Shown: positions 33,534-43,029, counted from the stretch's first letter. The stretch: 64,000 nt of DNA from Campylobacter concisus (GCF_001298465.1 NZ_CP012541.1:1612001-1676000); one strand, 5' to 3'. Notes: a model not told the origin generated them from the sequence alone. Translations and numbers: made by a program.

Positions 33534-35090
33534 TTAAATTTCTTCTAGCAGATAAAGCATACTAGCTATTTTTGCTGTGCCTAGCACGTAACTCATTATA
33601 TTTGCTGCGACCTTGTCTTTTTTAAGCACTTTGCCATTTATGTCAAATATATCTTCGTTGTTCTCTTTGATAAATTTTAAGGTTTTTGCTGCGACATCTT
33701 CTAAGCTATTTTTACCATCAAGTAACAAAAGTATGTAATAATCGATATTGTTAAGCTTTCTTGAGATACTAAATTTATTAGCAAAAACAACATCGGCATT
33801 ATTTTTATGATTTAAAAAATATCTTACATAATTTATTAATTTTTGGCTAAGTCTTGAATGCCCAGGCCTATACTCGATATTTTTTTGCTCATCTTTTAAA
33901 ATCATTGCATCAGACGAGTTTGTTAAAATTCTTACAAAAGCGCTATAAACAATGAGCTTATCTTCTGGCAAAATTTCTAAAATCTGAGAAAGGTTTATAC
34001 TAGCTGGATACATCTTATAAAAGACCTCGCAAAGCCATGATATATCTTGTGGCATAGCGCCATAACTATCTTGCCACTGGTTATCTTTCTTTATAAAATC
34101 TGCCACAACGTGAATTTTATTAATATCGCTTGGACCTATTTGTTTATTTGCTATGCTCTCATAAGTTTTGCTATGGACTATTAGGCTTTGTCTAAAGACT
34201 TTGTTGCTAATCATATCCATGAATTGCTCTAGATCGATCCTGTCTTTAAACTTGTTATTTTTGTATTCATCTACTACGGCCGTGCCAACATCTGGGGTAA
34301 AAATATCATCAAGCGTATACTCACAAAGATAAGTAAGCTCATTTTTAGCAAGCATGGCATTAAAATCTTTAAAATAAAATGGATCATTTGTGTATTCTAA
34401 AAGCTCATGAGCTATGTAAAAGTCATCTTTTGAGAGCACATGTTCTGTTACAAAAAGAAGCATCTTAAGAGGTATTTTTCCCTCATAAATTTTTTCATCT
34501 CTTGTTAGCAAATATTCTTTATAGACTAAAAGTGCTTCTTTGGCTGCTTTTAACCTATCTTGCATGCTCTCTTTATCTTTTGCGGCAAGTAGCATTATAT
34601 CTCTTACGATGTCTTTTACTTTCCAACCAGGATAAACATTATAGGAGATAAATGCTACGCCATTTGCACTTAAATTCTCTCTTACGACTTTTAATATAGC
34701 TTCTTTTACAAAGTCAGGTACCCAGCTAAAAACGCCATGAGCGATAATGTAGTCAAATTTCTCATCACTTTTAAATTCGCAAATATCGCCGTGTATAAGC
34801 TCTAAATTTGTAAGCCCCATCTCTTTAACAATTTCTTGCCCGCGCCTTATCTGCTCGCCGCTAAGATCTATGCCAACTACTTTTACATTTTTGTTATTTA
34901 CTGCAAATGGGATCAAATTTCCGCCAAAGCTACATCCTATCTCTAAAACTCTTGCATTTTCGCATGGAGGTGGAGTTATGCCAAGAAGTGTAGCACAAGC
35001 TTCAAGCCTATATGGCGACGATTGGGCAAAAGCTATTGATTTATAAGTTAGCTCATCATAAGACTTTTCGATTTTGCTATTTTGGCTCAT
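33534..35090 (-). CDS. SAM-dependent methyltransferase with methyltransferase regulatory domain
   Basis: 518 residues. N-terminal Rossmann domain with VLEIGCSFGGNLIPFA (about residues 44-59), VVGIDLSGEQIRRGQEI and IHGDICEF; FDYIIAHGVFSWVPD is motif IV-like. From about residue 210 comes the helical regulatory domain (PF10119 type) and a C-terminal segment often found with it. Substrate unknown; in other bacteria such proteins are large orphan methyltransferases. The stop of the peroxiredoxin-like gene is downstream by 8 bases in the reading direction of the operon, so the two genes may be co-transcribed. Confidence 0.85.
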   Translation of the reverse strand: MSQNSKIEKSYDELTYKSIAFAQSSPYRLEACATLLGITPPPCENARVLEIGCSFGGNLIPFAVNNKNVKVVGIDLSGEQIRRGQEIVKEMGLTNLELIHGDICEFKSDEKFDYIIAHGVFSWVPDFVKEAILKVVRENLSANGVAFISYNVYPGWKVKDIVRDIMLLAAKDKESMQDRLKAAKEALLVYKEYLLTRDEKIYEGKIPLKMLLFVTEHVLSKDDFYIAHELLEYTNDPFYFKDFNAMLAKNELTYLCEYTLDDIFTPDVGTAVVDEYKNNKFKDRIDLEQFMDMISNKVFRQSLIVHSKTYESIANKQIGPSDINKIHVVADFIKKDNQWQDSYGAMPQDISWLCEVFYKMYPASINLSQILEILPEDKLIVYSAFVRILTNSSDAMILKDEQKNIEYRPGHSRLSQKLINYVRYFLNHKNNADVVFANKFSISRKLNNIDYYILLLLDGKNSLEDVAAKTLKFIKENNEDIFDINGKVLKKDKVAANIMSYVLGTAKIASMLYLLEEI

Positions 35091-35098
35091 TTTAGCTC

Positions 35099-35596
35099 CT
35101 AGTAGTCTTTTTCTTTGATTTTTTCTAGCATATTTTTAGCATCATTTTCTGGATCATCCACTATATATGCGCGCCTTATCTTGCCATCTTTTATGATAAG
35201 TGTTTGTCTAAAATAAAATTTATGTCCATTTGACGCAGAAAAAACTGGAAGCTCAAGCGCCCTTTCAAGCATAAACTCACTATCGTTTAAAAACATAACA
35301 CCAGTTGAAGTCTCTTCTTGAAATTTCTTTTGAGCTGCGATATCTTGTGAGCTAATGGCCACTACCATAAAACCAAGATCGTTAAAATCTTTTAAAAATT
35401 TCTTATAGTTTATCGCTTGTTTAGTGCAGCCCTTCATACCCGCAGTATTTTGCAGTTCCTCGCTTAAAAGCTCAAAGTCCTCGCCTATCTTTGGATAGAT
35501 GAAAATAACGCAGTCGTGCGTTCTTGCAAAGGCAGAGAAATCAAATTCCTTACCGTCTAAGGTATTTAAATATATACTCGTAGGCACTTTTATCAT
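35099..35596 (-). CDS. Peroxiredoxin-like (AhpC/TSA-fold) protein
   Basis: 165 residues, no signal peptide. FSAFARTHDCVIFIYPKIGED followed by TAGMKGCTKQAINYKKF places a single cysteine in the GCT-x-Q context of bacterioferritin-comigratory/PrxQ-type peroxiredoxins; QDIAAQKKFQEET and RQTLIIKDGKIRRAYIVDD continue the thioredoxin fold. The usual P-x-x-x-T-x-x-C loop is altered, so peroxidase activity is not certain. It lies just downstream of the mod operon and upstream of the methyltransferase gene on the same strand. Confidence 0.7.
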   Translation of the reverse strand: MIKVPTSIYLNTLDGKEFDFSAFARTHDCVIFIYPKIGEDFELLSEELQNTAGMKGCTKQAINYKKFLKDFNDLGFMVVAISSQDIAAQKKFQEETSTGVMFLNDSEFMLERALELPVFSASNGHKFYFRQTLIIKDGKIRRAYIVDDPENDAKNMLEKIKEKDY

Positions 35597-35643
35597 ACTT
35601 CATCCTTTAAAATTTTTACTATTATATCTTTATAAGCTTTGTC

Positions 35644-36321
35644 TTAAGCTTTTTTAGAATTTAAAAGATAAACTACGAAAAGGACAAAAAAGCTAATTAT
35701 TAGCATCAAAAGTGCATAGATATGAGCCTTGGTGTAATCAAGCATTTCAACCGCTTCAAATATCGCAATGCTAGCGACCTTGCTCTCTCCAGCTACGCTA
35801 CCGCCTATCATTAAAACAACGCCAAACTCGCCCATAGTGTGAGCAAAGCTAACGACAGTAGCTGTTAATAAATTTGATCTGATACTTGGCAAAATTACTC
35901 TAAAAATAGTCGTGAGCTTATTTTTGCCAAGACTATAACTTGCTTCAAAAAGGCTCTTTTTTAGGCTATTTAGCCCAGCATAAATCGGCCCAAACATAAA
36001 TGGCAATGAATAGATGCAACTTGCCACAACAAGACCTGTGAAATTAAAAACTAACCTAACTCCAAAAATTTCTTCGATAAATTTACCAAAGGTGGAATAA
36101 GGTGAAAGAAAAATGAGCAGATAAAAGCCAAGGACGCTTGGCGGCAAAACTAAAGGCAGTGAGATTATCGACTCTAAAAATGATTTGCCGAAAAATTTTT
36201 TCTGCGACATAAAATAAGCAAGCGTAATGCAGGCAAAGAACAAGATAAAAGTAGTTATAAAAGATAGTTTTAACGAGAGCCAAAACGGCTCGTAATCGAT
36301 ACTTTTTAACTCGTCTATCAT
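35644..36321 (-). CDS. modB: Molybdate ABC transporter permease
   Basis: 225 residues with five to six membrane helices. SLPLVLPPSVLGFYLLIF and the EAA loop EASYSLGKNKLTTIFRVILP and FAHTMGEFGVVLMIGGSV are ModB-type. It forms the membrane channel for molybdate (or tungstate) brought by ModA and driven by ModC. Its start overlaps the modC stop by 4 bases; last gene of the mod operon. Confidence 0.92.
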   Translation of the reverse strand: MIDELKSIDYEPFWLSLKLSFITTFILFFACITLAYFMSQKKFFGKSFLESIISLPLVLPPSVLGFYLLIFLSPYSTFGKFIEEIFGVRLVFNFTGLVVASCIYSLPFMFGPIYAGLNSLKKSLFEASYSLGKNKLTTIFRVILPSIRSNLLTATVVSFAHTMGEFGVVLMIGGSVAGESKVASIAIFEAVEMLDYTKAHIYALLMLIISFFVLFVVYLLNSKKA

Positions 36322-37175
36322 GCTTTTTCCAAATTTACACTAAATGCTTTTGTGCTAACTACCACCATATCGCCTGCTTTTAGATTCATTGCTTCGTTGC
36401 TGCTTAACACAACTTCACAAATTTGGCGGTTTATCAGTACATTTGCTACGAAGATTGCATCACATTTTTTTATCTCTAAAATTTTAGCATTGAAGGCGAT
36501 TTTTTGAGATCCGGCAGTCTTTAAAAATATCTCACTAGCTGTGCCAGATCTTGAAATTTTGCCATTTTCAAGAACAAAGACTTTATTGCAAAGTTTATAA
36601 ATTTCTGCGATATCATGACTTACTAAGACAATACTCATCTTAAATTCATCATGAAGCGCCAATAAATAGTTTTGCAATTTCTCACGCATAGCATTATCAA
36701 GTGCACTTAGTGGCTCATCAAGTAGTAAAATTTCAGGTCTTCTCATAACTGCACGAGCAAGTGCTATGCGTTGTTTTTGGCCACCAGAAAGAGTGCTGAT
36801 CTTTGCATTTTTTAGGCTTGCTAGACCGCAGATATCAAGAAGTTTATTTGCTAGGCTTACGTCATCTTTTGCAAAGAGTAAATTTTTAAAGACATTCATA
36901 TTTTCAAACAATGCATAATCTTGAAATAAAAAGCCGATATTTCGCTTTTGCGGAGCCAAATTTATCTTATCGTCAAAGAAAATTTTATCTCCAACTTTTA
37001 TAAAACCACTTTGTGGTGTTTCAAAACCAGCAATCAATCTTAAAATAGTGGTCTTTCCGCCGCCACTTGCTCCATAAAGTGCGACAAAATCGCCATTTTC
37101 AAAGCTAAGGTCTGCCTCAAGCATAAATTTACCATCGCCGCCATTTAGCTCTTTTTTACAAGAAATTTCTATCAT
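36318..37175 (-). CDS. modC: Molybdate ABC transporter ATP-binding protein
   Basis: 285 residues. Walker A is GASGGGKTT (about residues 35-43; the usual GxSGSGKT has Ser where Gly stands here), the Q-loop lies in FLFQDYALFE, the signature is LSGGQKQRIALARA, and Walker B is EILLLDEPLSALD. A C-terminal TOBE-like segment (FNAKILEIKKCDAIFVANVL onwards) binds the oxyanion as a sensor. It overlaps both neighbours by 4 bases. Confidence 0.93.
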   Translation of the reverse strand: MIEISCKKELNGGDGKFMLEADLSFENGDFVALYGASGGGKTTILRLIAGFETPQSGFIKVGDKIFFDDKINLAPQKRNIGFLFQDYALFENMNVFKNLLFAKDDVSLANKLLDICGLASLKNAKISTLSGGQKQRIALARAVMRRPEILLLDEPLSALDNAMREKLQNYLLALHDEFKMSIVLVSHDIAEIYKLCNKVFVLENGKISRSGTASEIFLKTAGSQKIAFNAKILEIKKCDAIFVANVLINRQICEVVLSSNEAMNLKAGDMVVVSTKAFSVNLEKA

Positions 37176-37567
37176 TTTTGAGTACTTATATGAATACTAG
37201 TAGATTTTATATAGGCAAAAACACTATCATTTTTACTCAAATTTAATGCTTTTAAAGCGTGGTTTGAAATGATGGCTTCGAAGCTAATTTGATCGCACTT
37301 TAGGCTAACAACGCTTAAAACTTCACCAAAATTTATAGCCTCTATCACGCATTTTAATTCATTTTCAAGCGAGCTAGTGTCAAGTCTATTCTTTGCCAAG
37401 ACGACATCCGAGCTTTTAAAACCTAAACCGATCTCATCATTTAAGGCAAATTTGCTAGCCTCATTTAAGACTAGCATAAATAAATTTGCCTCTAAATTTA
37501 GACCCTTTAGCTCAAATAAGCTAACGTCATCTTTAGTTAAAATCCCAACGATCTTTGCTCTTATCAT
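37172..37567 (-). CDS. Stand-alone TOBE (Mop) domain molybdate-binding protein
   Basis: 131 residues made of two small beta domains: residues 1-60 (IRAKIVGILTKDDVSLFELK) and about 65-128 (LKCVIEAINFGEVLSVVSLK and FEAIISNHALKALNLSKND). Di-Mop/ModG-like proteins store or buffer molybdate. The gene lies between modA and modC with 4-base overlaps on both sides, so it is made in step with the transporter. The first domain is a weak match, so one of the two may not bind. Confidence 0.75.
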   Translation of the reverse strand: MIRAKIVGILTKDDVSLFELKGLNLEANLFMLVLNEASKFALNDEIGLGFKSSDVVLAKNRLDTSSLENELKCVIEAINFGEVLSVVSLKCDQISFEAIISNHALKALNLSKNDSVFAYIKSTSIHISTQK

Positions 37568-38319
37568 TTAGCTGGAACGTTGTAACCAAATTTCTTGAAA
37601 ATTTCTCTTGATTTATCACCTAAGATAAACTCATAAAATGCTTTTGCATCATCATTTTTTTCAGCATGTTTTAGAAGAACTATGCCTTGATCGATCGGAG
37701 TGTATAGCTCTTGTGGAACAAAGATGTAATTAACGCCCTCTTTGTATTTTGACATTTTCTCATCAAAAAGTGCGCTAGCAGCGATAAAACCTACATCAGA
37801 AGCACTTAATGCTTGAGATAGAGTTTCAGAAATTTTTTGAGCATAGACGATATTTTTTTCTACTTCGTCATAAAGTTTTGCGTTTTTAAGAGCCTCTATA
37901 CTAGCTTTGCCGTATGGTGCAGTTTGTGGATTTGCGATAGAGATCGCTTTTAGGCCACGAACAACCTCAATACCTTTTTTGAAATCAACATTTCTAATAG
38001 AAAAAATAGCAACAGCACCTTGTGCATAAACTTTTGGAGCAGCTACTGCAAATCCTGTGTCATAAGCTTTTTGAGCAAATCCCATATCAGCAGCCATAAA
38101 GATATCAGCTGGAGCTGAGTTTTGTATCTGTGTAACAAGGCCACCACTTGCGCCAAGAGTTAGGTTGATTTTAGCATCTGGATGAAGCTTATTAAACTCT
38201 TTTATAAGTTCTGGAAATGCGTATGTTGTGTTTGCTGCTGCATATACATTTACTTCAGCGCCAAATGCATTTATGGCAAGCAAAGCTGTCACACATAAAA
38301 ATTTAAAAACTTTTCTCAT
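37564..38319 (-). CDS. modA: Molybdate-binding periplasmic protein
   Basis: 251 residues. Signal peptide of about 20 residues (KVFKFLCVTALLAINAFG-AE). ModA features: VYAAANTTYAFPELIKEF, LTLGASGGLVTQIQNSAPAD, DIFMAADMGFAQKAYD and a final FKKFGYNVPAK. It hands molybdate to ModBC in the periplasm. The start codon directly follows the modE stop, with 4-base overlap to the TOBE gene. Confidence 0.93.
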   Translation of the reverse strand: MRKVFKFLCVTALLAINAFGAEVNVYAAANTTYAFPELIKEFNKLHPDAKINLTLGASGGLVTQIQNSAPADIFMAADMGFAQKAYDTGFAVAAPKVYAQGAVAIFSIRNVDFKKGIEVVRGLKAISIANPQTAPYGKASIEALKNAKLYDEVEKNIVYAQKISETLSQALSASDVGFIAASALFDEKMSKYKEGVNYIFVPQELYTPIDQGIVLLKHAEKNDDAKAFYEFILGDKSREIFKKFGYNVPAK

Positions 38320-39102
38320 TTAAACTCCTATAATGATTTGAGATGATTTTACTATTGCTAAAAGTGTATCGCCAACACCTATTTTCATCTGGATAGCACT
38401 ATCTTTTGTGATGATGGCAGTTAAAGTCTGCTCATCGCTTAGTTTTAAAGTAATTTCAGCATTTACAGCACCTATCTTTGCTTCGATCACTTCGCCTTTT
38501 AATTGATTTTTTGTGCTTATTTTTATATCTAGATCCTTGGCTAAAATGACAGCTGGAGCTTTAAAAATATAAATAACTTTTTGTCCAACTTTTAGGCCTA
38601 AATTTTTCTCACTTTCAACCGTGATGTTTGACTCAAGCGTGCAGCCATTACTTAGTTTTGCAATTATTTGAGAATTTACCGCACCGCGGTTTATGCCAAT
38701 AATCTCGCATGAGAGCTGATTTCTAGCACTTAAGTTCATATTCATTCTTTGAAGATTTACAATATCTACATCCTCAAAATCTACTTTTTGACAAATTTTT
38801 TGTAAAAAATCCTTTTGAGTCTCAAGAATGGCATCATAAATTTTTATCAGTTTATTGGCATACTCGCTTAGCTCAGAGCCACTATTTTTTTTATTTCCAT
38901 CAGCTCTAATAATAAGCGGCTTACTACTTTTGTTATTTATCGTATCAAGGCAGTCCCAAGCATTTTTGTATGATATGCCAACCAATTCTGCCGCTTTTGT
39001 GATACTCTTTGTCTCTTTTATAGCCTTTAATAATGTAATATGTTTAGCTAAAACCTGTGTATCTTCGCCTAAAAATAGTTCTAAATTTATATCTGCTTTC
39101 AA
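38320..39102 (-). CDS. modE: Molybdate-responsive regulator ModE
   Basis: 260 residues. The N-terminal winged helix-turn-helix (HITLLKAIKETKSITKAAEL, then VGISYKNAWDCLDTINN; about residues 21-60) is the LysR-like ModE DNA-binding domain. Two Mop/TOBE domains follow, from about residue 125 (LSARNQLSCEIIGINRGAV) and 195 (ISTKNQLKGEVIEAKIGAV). ModE with bound molybdate normally represses its mod operon. It is the first gene of the operon; I did not find a convincing ModE palindrome in the 165-base gap before it. Confidence 0.9.
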   Translation of the reverse strand: MKADINLELFLGEDTQVLAKHITLLKAIKETKSITKAAELVGISYKNAWDCLDTINNKSSKPLIIRADGNKKNSGSELSEYANKLIKIYDAILETQKDFLQKICQKVDFEDVDIVNLQRMNMNLSARNQLSCEIIGINRGAVNSQIIAKLSNGCTLESNITVESEKNLGLKVGQKVIYIFKAPAVILAKDLDIKISTKNQLKGEVIEAKIGAVNAEITLKLSDEQTLTAIITKDSAIQMKIGVGDTLLAIVKSSQIIIGV

Positions 39103-39267
39103 AATTTTTACCTTTACTATATTAGAGAATAATTTGTGAAGTATATCTAATTATATTAATCCTTAAGCTTAAAGATTTAAGCCAATTTATAAATTTCTCT
39201 TAATTTCTTGTAAAGTTTTTAAAAGATAAAATCAAGCTACATTTTATAAATAAAAATAAGGCTTAGT

Positions 39268-39978
39268 ATGAAATTTTTGCTTTCTATCTTTTTTAGTTTG
39301 CTTTTAGCCTGTGCTAATACTGACATAAATACGAATAGCGAAAGCGACGAATTTGATGTTGAATTTGAAGCAAGAAAAGATGTTTTTGACCCGCTTAGTG
39401 GTTACAATAGAATGATGACACACGCAAATGACTTTATCTATGTAAATATGCTAACTCCGGTGGCAAAAGGCTATGCCTACGTTGTGCCAAAAACAGCTAG
39501 AACAATGGTTTCAAATTTCTTTGACAACCTGCTTTTCCCAGTTCGCTTTGTAAATAACTTACTTCAGTTTAAATTTCAAAATGCTGGTGAAGAGACATTG
39601 AGATTTTTAGCAAATACGATAATAGGCTTTGGCGGACTAACAGACGGAGCAAAATACTACAACCTCAAAGCTCACGATGAAGATTTTGGACAAACGCTTG
39701 GATATTGGGGGCTTGGCAGCGGTTTTCATATCGTTTGGCCACTTATTGGACCATCAAATTTAAGAGATACTGGTGGCATGGTCGGAGATTATTTTACTGA
39801 TCCTATTAGCTACGTTGATCCCATACTTTTATCAACTGGCATCAAGTCATATAGAGCGTTTAATAGCTTTTCACAAGATCCAACTGCTTATGAAAAACTA
39901 AGAAAAGATGCTATTGATCTTTATCCATTTTTACGCGATGCTTACGAGCAAAGACGTGACAAGCTTATCAAGGAGTAA
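39268..39978 (+). CDS. mlaA: MlaA (VacJ) outer-membrane lipoprotein
   Basis: 236 residues. Short lipoprotein signal ending LLLAC (Cys15). Family sequence: DVFDPLSGYNRMMTHANDF, PKTARTMVSNFFDNLLFP, RFLANTIIGFGGLTD and EDFGQTLGYWGLGSGFHIVW. MlaA removes misplaced phospholipid from the outer leaflet of the outer membrane and passes it to MlaC. It is followed after 2 bases by mlaC and then by an MMPL transporter, as in Cj1371-1373 of C. jejuni. Confidence 0.93.
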   Translation: MKFLLSIFFSLLLACANTDINTNSESDEFDVEFEARKDVFDPLSGYNRMMTHANDFIYVNMLTPVAKGYAYVVPKTARTMVSNFFDNLLFPVRFVNNLLQFKFQNAGEETLRFLANTIIGFGGLTDGAKYYNLKAHDEDFGQTLGYWGLGSGFHIVWPLIGPSNLRDTGGMVGDYFTDPISYVDPILLSTGIKSYRAFNSFSQDPTAYEKLRKDAIDLYPFLRDAYEQRRDKLIKE

Positions 39979-39980
39979 AT

Positions 39981-40583
39981 ATGAAAATTTTAAAAATTCT
40001 AACTATGATTTTACTTTTTACAACTAGCCTTTTTGCTATTTCAAAAGAGCAGATCAAGCCTGAAGTAGAGATGAAAACAACAAAGGTTATTGAAATTTTA
40101 AAAGATACAAATTTAGACAATAACGCAAAGACAAAAGAAATTTTTGCTCTTCTTGATCCATTTTTTGACTATAAACAAATGGCAAAGATAAGCCTTGGCA
40201 AACGTTACAACAGTCTAAGTAGCGATGAACAGGCTAAATTTGACGCAGCATTTGAGCAAAAACTAAAAGGCTCATACATAGATAAACTTTTAGGATACAA
40301 AGATCAAGAGATACATATAACTGGCGAGAGCGAACCTCAAAAAAATAGATACTGGCTAACATCTGAGCTTATAAATGATGGCAAGAGCTACGAATTTGTC
40401 TATAAATTTTATGACGCTAAAGAGCGTGGTTGGCTCATTTACGATCTTGATATCGTTGGCGTAAGCATCATTCAAACATACAGAAGTCAGTTTGGTGATG
40501 TGCTAAATAACGCTGATTTCAATACTCTTTTACAAAAGCTAAACGAAGCTGTTTTGCCTGATCAAAATAAAACTAACCCTTAA
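39981..40583 (+). CDS. mlaC: MlaC-family periplasmic phospholipid-binding protein
   Basis: 200 residues, signal peptide of about 19 (KILTMILLFTTSLFA). Tgt2/MlaC features: LLDPFFDYKQMAKISLGKRY, AKFDAAFEQKLKGSYI, and GWLIYDLDIVGVSIIQTYRS. It carries lipid between MlaA and an inner-membrane complex. The stop overlaps the next start by one base, which links it to the MMPL protein and not to an MlaFEDB ABC transporter. Confidence 0.92.
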   Translation: MKILKILTMILLFTTSLFAISKEQIKPEVEMKTTKVIEILKDTNLDNNAKTKEIFALLDPFFDYKQMAKISLGKRYNSLSSDEQAKFDAAFEQKLKGSYIDKLLGYKDQEIHITGESEPQKNRYWLTSELINDGKSYEFVYKFYDAKERGWLIYDLDIVGVSIIQTYRSQFGDVLNNADFNTLLQKLNEAVLPDQNKTNP

Positions 40584-43024
40584 TGCGACAAATTTTTAAA
40601 TTTATCATTGCTAAAAACAAGCTTATTATTGCTCTAATTTTAGCTTTAAGCGTAGTTTTTGGCTATCTTAGCACCAAGCTTAGCGTTGATGCGTCAGCTG
40701 AAACGCTACTGCTTGAGCATGATCCTGACTTAAAAGCTTATAGAGAGATAGCCAAACGCTACGACTCACCCGGATTTTTAGTGGTCGCCTTTACTCCAAA
40801 AGATGATCTTTTTTCATCTAAAAATTTAGAGCTTATTAAAAATTTAGGCGATGAACTAGCTAAAAACGATATGGTAAATAGCGTCATCTCTATAATAAAT
40901 ATTCCGCTTTTAAATAGTGTAAAAGGCGGGATTACGGGTATCTTAGATCATACTCCAACGCTGCAAGATAAAGATATAAATATTTCAAAAGCAAAGCTCG
41001 AGTTTGCCAAAAGTCCGATTTACAGCGGAAATTTGATAAGCAAAGATCTAAAAACCACAGCAATTGCTCTAAATTTAAAACAAGATGAGAAATTTAATGA
41101 ACTTGTAAATGAGAGAAATTTACTTAGCCAAAAAGAGTCAAACGGCACTATCACACAAGCTGAGCGACTTAAGCTAGAGGCTCTTGCCTATGAGTTTAAA
41201 GCCTACCGAGATGAGCTTAGAAAAAGTGATCACGAAAACCTTGAGGCCATAAAAGCAACCATAGCTAAATTTAACGCAAATGACGAGCTGTTTTTAGGTG
41301 GTGCAAATATGATCGCTGATGATATGATAGGCTTTATAAAGAGCGATCTTTTAGTCTATGGCCTAAGCGTACTTGCTCTTCTTAGCTTTAGTTTATGGCT
41401 ATTTTTCAGGCAGATTAGATGGATAGTTTTACCGATGTTTATATGTGCCATAAGTGCCATTTTTACGACCGGAATTTTTGGTATATTTGACTGGGAAGTG
41501 ACGGTCATTAGCTCAAACTACATCGCACTTCAGCTCATCATTACTATTTCAACAGTCATCCATCTAGTCGTTAGCTATAGAGAATTTTTCGCAAAGCATC
41601 CAAAATATAGCCAAAATCAGCTAATTTATCTAACGCTTCGTGATAAATTCTCTCCATCTTTTTGGGCGATATTTACCACAGTTATTGGCTTTAGCTCGCT
41701 TATGAGTGCTGACATAAAGCCAGTTATCATGCTTGGCATTATGATGAGCACTGGCATTAGCGTTTCGCTTGTGCTTGCGTTTTTGCTATTTGGTGCGATA
41801 AATGTAAATTTAGAAAAATTAGCTCCCATTAGAACCTTTGAAAATAGCTTTAAATTTACAAAATACTGCGCGAATTTAGCTCTAAACTCAAGAAAGATTA
41901 TCTACGTAGTTTGCGCTCTAGTTGTCTGCTTTGGTGTTTATGGTATCAGCAAGATAAAGGTTGAAAATAGCTTCATTGGCTACTTTAAAGAAAGCACAGA
42001 AATTCGCCAAGGAATGCAAGTTATTGATACCAAACTTGGTGGCACGATACCTGTTGATGTGATAGTAAAATTTAAAGAGCAAAAAGAAGATAAAAATGCC
42101 GAACAAGATGAGTTTGAAAACGAGTTTGAAAGAAATGCAAAGGATGCGAAATACTGGTTTAATAGCTACCATACAAGGGTTGCTGAGAAAATTCACGACT
42201 ATTTAAAAGAGCAAAAATTTGTTGGACACGTAAGCTCGCTAGCAACTCTAATCAAAGCCATAAAAGAACTAAATAATGGCGTTAGTGATGACTTTTTACT
42301 TGCCGCTATGTACGAGAAACTTCCGCAAGAGTATAGAAATATCTTACTAAGCCCTTATGTGAGTGTCGAAAATAACGAGCTTAGATTTAGCCTAAGAGTC
42401 GTTGATAGTGACGAAAAACTTAGGAGAAATGAATTTTTAAAAGAGCTAATATCTGGACTTGATGAGCTGAGCAAAAATGATAACGTTAGTATTGAAGTGG
42501 CTGGTATGATGGTGCTTTATAATAATATGCTTCAAAATTTACTTAGCTCGCAAGTTGATACCTTTGGGCTAACTGTTGCTATACTTTTTGTCATATTTTG
42601 CTTTGTTTTTAGAAGTATCAAACTAGCAACCATTGCGATAGTTTCAAATTTAATCCCACTTTGCACGCTCTTTGGCGTGATGGGATTTTTTGGTATTCCG
42701 CTTGATGTGATGAGTATCACAATCGCGGCTATTAGTATTGGTATCGGCGTTGATGATATCATCCACTACATCCACCGTTTTAAAGAAGAGTTGCTTACAA
42801 AAAGTGTTTTTGAGAGCATTAAAGCTGCTCATGCTAGCATCGGATATGCGATGTATTACACTTCATTTACTATTTTTCTTGGCTTTAGTGTGATGATAAC
42901 GAGCAATTTTATTCCAACTATTTATTTTGGTTTGCTAACTGATCTGGTTATGATTTTTATGTTGCTTGGTGCACTTATTATTCTGCCAAGCCTCATTGCA
43001 AGCTTTGTAAAAAAGAGTAAATAG
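40583..43024 (+). CDS. RND/MMPL-family lipid transporter (HpnN-like)
   Basis: 813 residues with twelve predicted helices in two halves (first helix IIALILALSVVFGYLS; two large periplasmic loops about 35-245 and 455-640). VIHLVVSYREFF and IGVDDIIHYIHRFKEE are the repeated intramembrane motifs with proton-relay Asp. The family moves lipids such as hopanoids or phospholipids with the proton gradient. Translation coupled to mlaC (TAATG), which suggests it energises the MlaA/MlaC route. The direction of transport is not evident from sequence. Confidence 0.88.
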   Translation: MRQIFKFIIAKNKLIIALILALSVVFGYLSTKLSVDASAETLLLEHDPDLKAYREIAKRYDSPGFLVVAFTPKDDLFSSKNLELIKNLGDELAKNDMVNSVISIINIPLLNSVKGGITGILDHTPTLQDKDINISKAKLEFAKSPIYSGNLISKDLKTTAIALNLKQDEKFNELVNERNLLSQKESNGTITQAERLKLEALAYEFKAYRDELRKSDHENLEAIKATIAKFNANDELFLGGANMIADDMIGFIKSDLLVYGLSVLALLSFSLWLFFRQIRWIVLPMFICAISAIFTTGIFGIFDWEVTVISSNYIALQLIITISTVIHLVVSYREFFAKHPKYSQNQLIYLTLRDKFSPSFWAIFTTVIGFSSLMSADIKPVIMLGIMMSTGISVSLVLAFLLFGAINVNLEKLAPIRTFENSFKFTKYCANLALNSRKIIYVVCALVVCFGVYGISKIKVENSFIGYFKESTEIRQGMQVIDTKLGGTIPVDVIVKFKEQKEDKNAEQDEFENEFERNAKDAKYWFNSYHTRVAEKIHDYLKEQKFVGHVSSLATLIKAIKELNNGVSDDFLLAAMYEKLPQEYRNILLSPYVSVENNELRFSLRVVDSDEKLRRNEFLKELISGLDELSKNDNVSIEVAGMMVLYNNMLQNLLSSQVDTFGLTVAILFVIFCFVFRSIKLATIAIVSNLIPLCTLFGVMGFFGIPLDVMSITIAAISIGIGVDDIIHYIHRFKEELLTKSVFESIKAAHASIGYAMYYTSFTIFLGFSVMITSNFIPTIYFGLLTDLVMIFMLLGALIILPSLIASFVKKSK

Positions 43025-43029
43025 AAATT

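Noticed and set aside
39103-39267. ModE-binding palindrome upstream of modE
   Set aside because: TATATTAG and CTAATTATA are close to an inverted repeat, but spacing and sequence do not match the known ModE site well enough.
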